This document shows positions 61,756-64,000 of a stretch of 64,000 bases of DNA, in pieces (the stretch's first letter is position 1; the number at the start of each line of letters is the position of its first letter). Where the stretch lies: the NCBI GenBank assembly GCA_963082875.1, contig OY720098.1, positions 13,330,001-13,394,000 of the forward strand, written 5' to 3'. The notes under the pieces are model-generated. The model was not told where the DNA came from, ran no database searches, and was given only the letters and a program-made list of their open reading frames with translations. The position numbers and the translations under genes were made by a program. Source of the stretch: Corella eumyota. Its lineage: Eukaryota; Chordata; Ascidiacea; Phlebobranchia; Corellidae.

Positions 61756-61834
61756 TGTCACTGCTCATTGCACTTTCCACAATCGCAACCTTGCCTGTTT
61801 TAAATAGATCCAGCAGCAGAACGTGGGCATAAAA
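61756..61834 (-). pseudogene. Fragment of acetyltransferase-like gene exon 3
   Basis: Reverse-complemented, these ~79 bp match 29337-29415 of gene A, for example TTTTATGCCCACGTTCTGCT and AACAGGCAAGGTTGCGATTG, with about five mismatches by eye. They code for the YAHVLLLDPFKTGKVAIVE part. The fragment is bounded by retroelement-side sequence on one flank and by repeat copy B on the other. It has no start, no stop and no splice sites. Confidence 0.85.
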
Positions 61835-62912
61835 TTTGGTTAGGAAATAACAATTAAGTTGTTTTTTTTAGTTTGTTTGGTCTGTTATATTATAACCAAT
61901 TAAGTGTCAATTGTCGTTATTAACTTATTATGGCATTACTTAATTTAGTCGCATTTTTTAAATCACATTAAATTAAATTTTTTACGAATTTAATTCATTT
62001 TACATAATTTTACAGCATCTTTTTTATATTTTGACGAGGACACTTCACCATAATTGCCGCAAAATTAGACTCGGTCTCCAGTCTACTGTATGTCGAAGCA
62101 TTCTTTATTGTATGCTACCTAAAACAACGTAAGTAATCTCTTTAACCTCCAAACACTAAAAATTATAATTTTACCGGTAAATTTTCTGCACTCGGTTTTT
62201 ATTTCGCCGTTAAAGAGTTAGTTAGCGATTAGATTTTATTTGTAATTTTGTGTCCCGTTTGCATGTAATAGGTTTGGTCAACAAACTTAACGGCCCATTT
62301 TAAAACTTAAAAGTTTTTTTAAAGAAAAGTACATAAACAATGCAGTATAAAGCTGTTTGAAAACGTTTTAATAACATTTTAAAAGGTAAAGTAATTTAGA
62401 CATTATCTTGAAAGATACTTTATTGACAAATTTTAATTTATTCTTTAATTTTAATAAAAAATGGAAATTTTGCAATATACAAGTTTGTTTTATTTAAAAT
62501 AGACGTTTTTTATTATTTATGTAAGCTATAAAACAAATATTATTTAAAACTCCTAATATTGGTGCAATTAAATCAAGCGTGACATATTTTGACCATTATT
62601 TACGGTTTACAAAACGTAATCCTTGCAAAGGATTGCTTTTAGATATTTTAAAATTTTTAGGCATCTGGTTATAATGCCATTACTAAAACCTTACCTGTCA
62701 AAATGCGGGTAATTAATTAAAAAAAAGCCTAGGATCAATATATAGACACCGACTTAACATTTATCTACTTTAAATGCTAACTTGAGTGTAATCTACTTGA
62801 ATTGGGTTATTACGAAAATGTGAAGTATTACTTAACTTAGGTAGCGTTTTTAACCAAAAGTGGTTCGTTGCAAATAAATCATTTTACACGCTTTATAACT
62901 GTTTTATTGTTC
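61832..62912 (-). repeat. 1.1-kb repeat, copy B (inverted relative to copy A)
   Basis: Reverse complement of 25549-26688, about 95% identical by eye, including AGTAGACTGGAGACCGAGTC and AGTCGGTGTCTATATATTGA. Its inner end runs into the exon fragment at 61834 with a few shared bases (AAATTT/ATTTTA), as after an internal deletion. Confidence 0.85.
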
Positions 62913-63419
62913 ATTTAAATTTAGAAAATAAAAGGATTGGAACACCATATTATCAAAAACTACATATTAAAAGTTCACAACTTTATTTTTCTTACAAACA
63001 ATAATTAACTCAATATTTGGATAGATAAGAGAAAAATGAATACATTCGCAATAACAAAATGATTTTTTTTTCAAATACATAATAAGAAAAAACACATTTT
63101 TTTAACACATTTTTTTTTTAACAGTTTTGCATTTTTTTAACATAACATATGTTAAATATAACCCAGATACAACCAAAATAGGAATTTTTCAAAAGTCATC
63201 ACTTTATGCAACTATTTCTATGTGTCCTAAGCATTTTAAAGAAAACATCATTTGTGACATCACAAACAGGTTACAGATTGTAGGACACCTTCGGAATATT
63301 TATGACATCATAAGCGCAGTGTTTGTTTCCTACCAAATAAAGGCAACACCTTTTGGTCTTAAAATTAGCCAAATCCCTTTAATTATTTTGGTTTTAAACA
63401 CTTGAAGGTTTTAAATTTT
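62913..63419. other. AT-rich spacer
   Basis: No gene supported. A 92-codon plus-strand frame at 63127-63405 has no family resemblance and lies against the 3' end of the SPRYD3-like exon; it is probably chance or 3' UTR antisense. Confidence 0.5.
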
Positions 63420-63527
63420 TTAGACGTTCTCATAGTAGCTTAGCATATCCACAGCTGGATAAAAGCCTCCCTTGGGCATCATGACCAATTCGTGACCAAC
63501 TCTCTTACCATTGCGAGTAAAAAATAC
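63420..63527 (-). CDS. SPRYD3-like protein, last exon only (partial)
   Basis: A 36-codon minus-strand exon with a CAG acceptor just upstream (63530-63528) and a TAA at 63420. It encodes VFFTRNGKRVGHELVM and PKGGFYPAVDMLSYYENV. The end of human SPRYD3 reads VFFTRNGKIIGKK...PSGGFFPTIGMLS, so a SPRY-domain protein of that type is likely. The rest of the gene lies beyond the right edge; I find no further exon between 63541 and 64000. The protein stops shortly after the motif, earlier than the human one. Other SPRY proteins remain possible. Confidence 0.75.
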   Translation of the reverse strand, partial: VFFTRNGKRVGHELVMMPKGGFYPAVDMLSYYENV

Positions 63528-63540
63528 CTGCAGAAACACT

Positions 63541-64000
63541 CAAGTTAAATGTAGAGTCTTTAAGTAGAGTGCTGTAAAAGATATTTACTTCTGATGCAAC
63601 AATTATTCAGAAACTTATAAATATCCAAAATTGTATTTAATAGTATCCAAAATTGTTAAAAGGCAACTTGAGATTAGGTCAGAGTAACAAATGTTAGTTT
63701 GTGCTTTGGTCGTGAAGCTAGCCTTACCACTATAGGTCAACATTATATACTAACATTGCATAATTATTTTATTGTGTGTATAAAATTTATGTGCATTCTA
63801 TAAAAAAAACATATAATAATTTTTTAATTATTAATATTACAACAAAATAACACTTTTGTTTAAAAGGCAACTTTTTCAACTGAGATTCCTTAACAATTGT
63901 GTAAATTTAACCCAAAAAAAAACAATAAAAATACATCTCCTATGTTACGTCACAGTCTTTATATACAGTCTTACAATAAATTTTTTATTGTTGTGTATCG
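63541..64000. other. Intron of the SPRYD3-like gene, with SINE fragment
   Basis: Presumed intron. 63665-63720 (CTTGAGATTAGGTCAGAGTA and following) resembles the body of the tRNA-derived SINE on the plus strand. Otherwise AT-rich with no exon seen. Confidence 0.45.

Noticed and set aside
61832-62912. Copy B as the 3' LTR of the BEL/Pao remnant
   Set aside because: Its partner (25549-26688) stands alone near a host gene, it lacks TG/CA ends, and it runs into a host exon fragment.
63127-63405. 92-codon plus-strand frame
   Set aside because: No recognisable motif, AT-rich codons throughout, antisense flank of the SPRYD3-like exon.

Overview
The window is about 70% A+T eukaryotic DNA. It holds intron-rich animal genes with short introns (mostly 40-500 bp), very short 3' ends and many small repeats. 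Orthologues of RABL6 and FSD1 with near-human lengths, a galactose 3-O-sulfotransferase, a SPRYD3-like exon and two BEL/Pao elements point to an invertebrate deuterostome. A tunicate (ascidian, Ciona-like) is my best guess; this is inference, not proven. Layout, left half: 0.3-2.5 kb (minus) is an unrecognised 215-residue protein in four exons. 3.3-10.1 kb (minus) is RABL6 in thirteen exons, reconstructed with all splice phases consistent (720 aa). 11.7-14.2 kb (plus) is a secreted, probably GPI-anchored YHYH-family protein (308 aa). 14.7-17.8 kb (plus) is a Golgi Gal3ST-type sulfotransferase (438 aa). 17.8-27.8 kb is a long gene desert with tandem repeats, a TTAA-flanked long-inverted-repeat element and one copy of a 1.1-kb repeat. 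Layout, right half: 27.8-32.6 kb (plus) carries two tandem paralogues of a GNAT-fold acetyltransferase-like protein. 33-34.7 kb is repeat-rich. 34.8-39.8 kb (plus) is FSD1 in twelve exons (493 aa), with a non-autonomous transposon-like insert in intron 2. 41.5-61.6 kb is an LTR-element cluster: a BEL/Pao element with both LTRs, a Ty3/gypsy element with apparently identical LTRs, and a BEL/Pao remnant without recognisable LTRs. All three are broken. 61.8-62.9 kb is an inverted copy of DNA from the acetyltransferase locus. 63.4-63.5 kb (minus) is the last exon of a SPRYD3-like gene. Diverged copies of one tRNA-derived SINE family are scattered through the window. The host genes have unrelated roles and do not form a pathway. 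The points most worth following are the split GNAT proteins and their conversion-like tract, AATAAA hexamers overlapping stop codons in four of six complete genes, the repeat-motif-loaded element in FSD1 intron 2, and the inverted, internally deleted duplication linking 25.5-29.4 kb to 61.8-62.9 kb. All exon joins were made by eye from splice consensus, reading-frame phase and remembered family sequence; no search was run.
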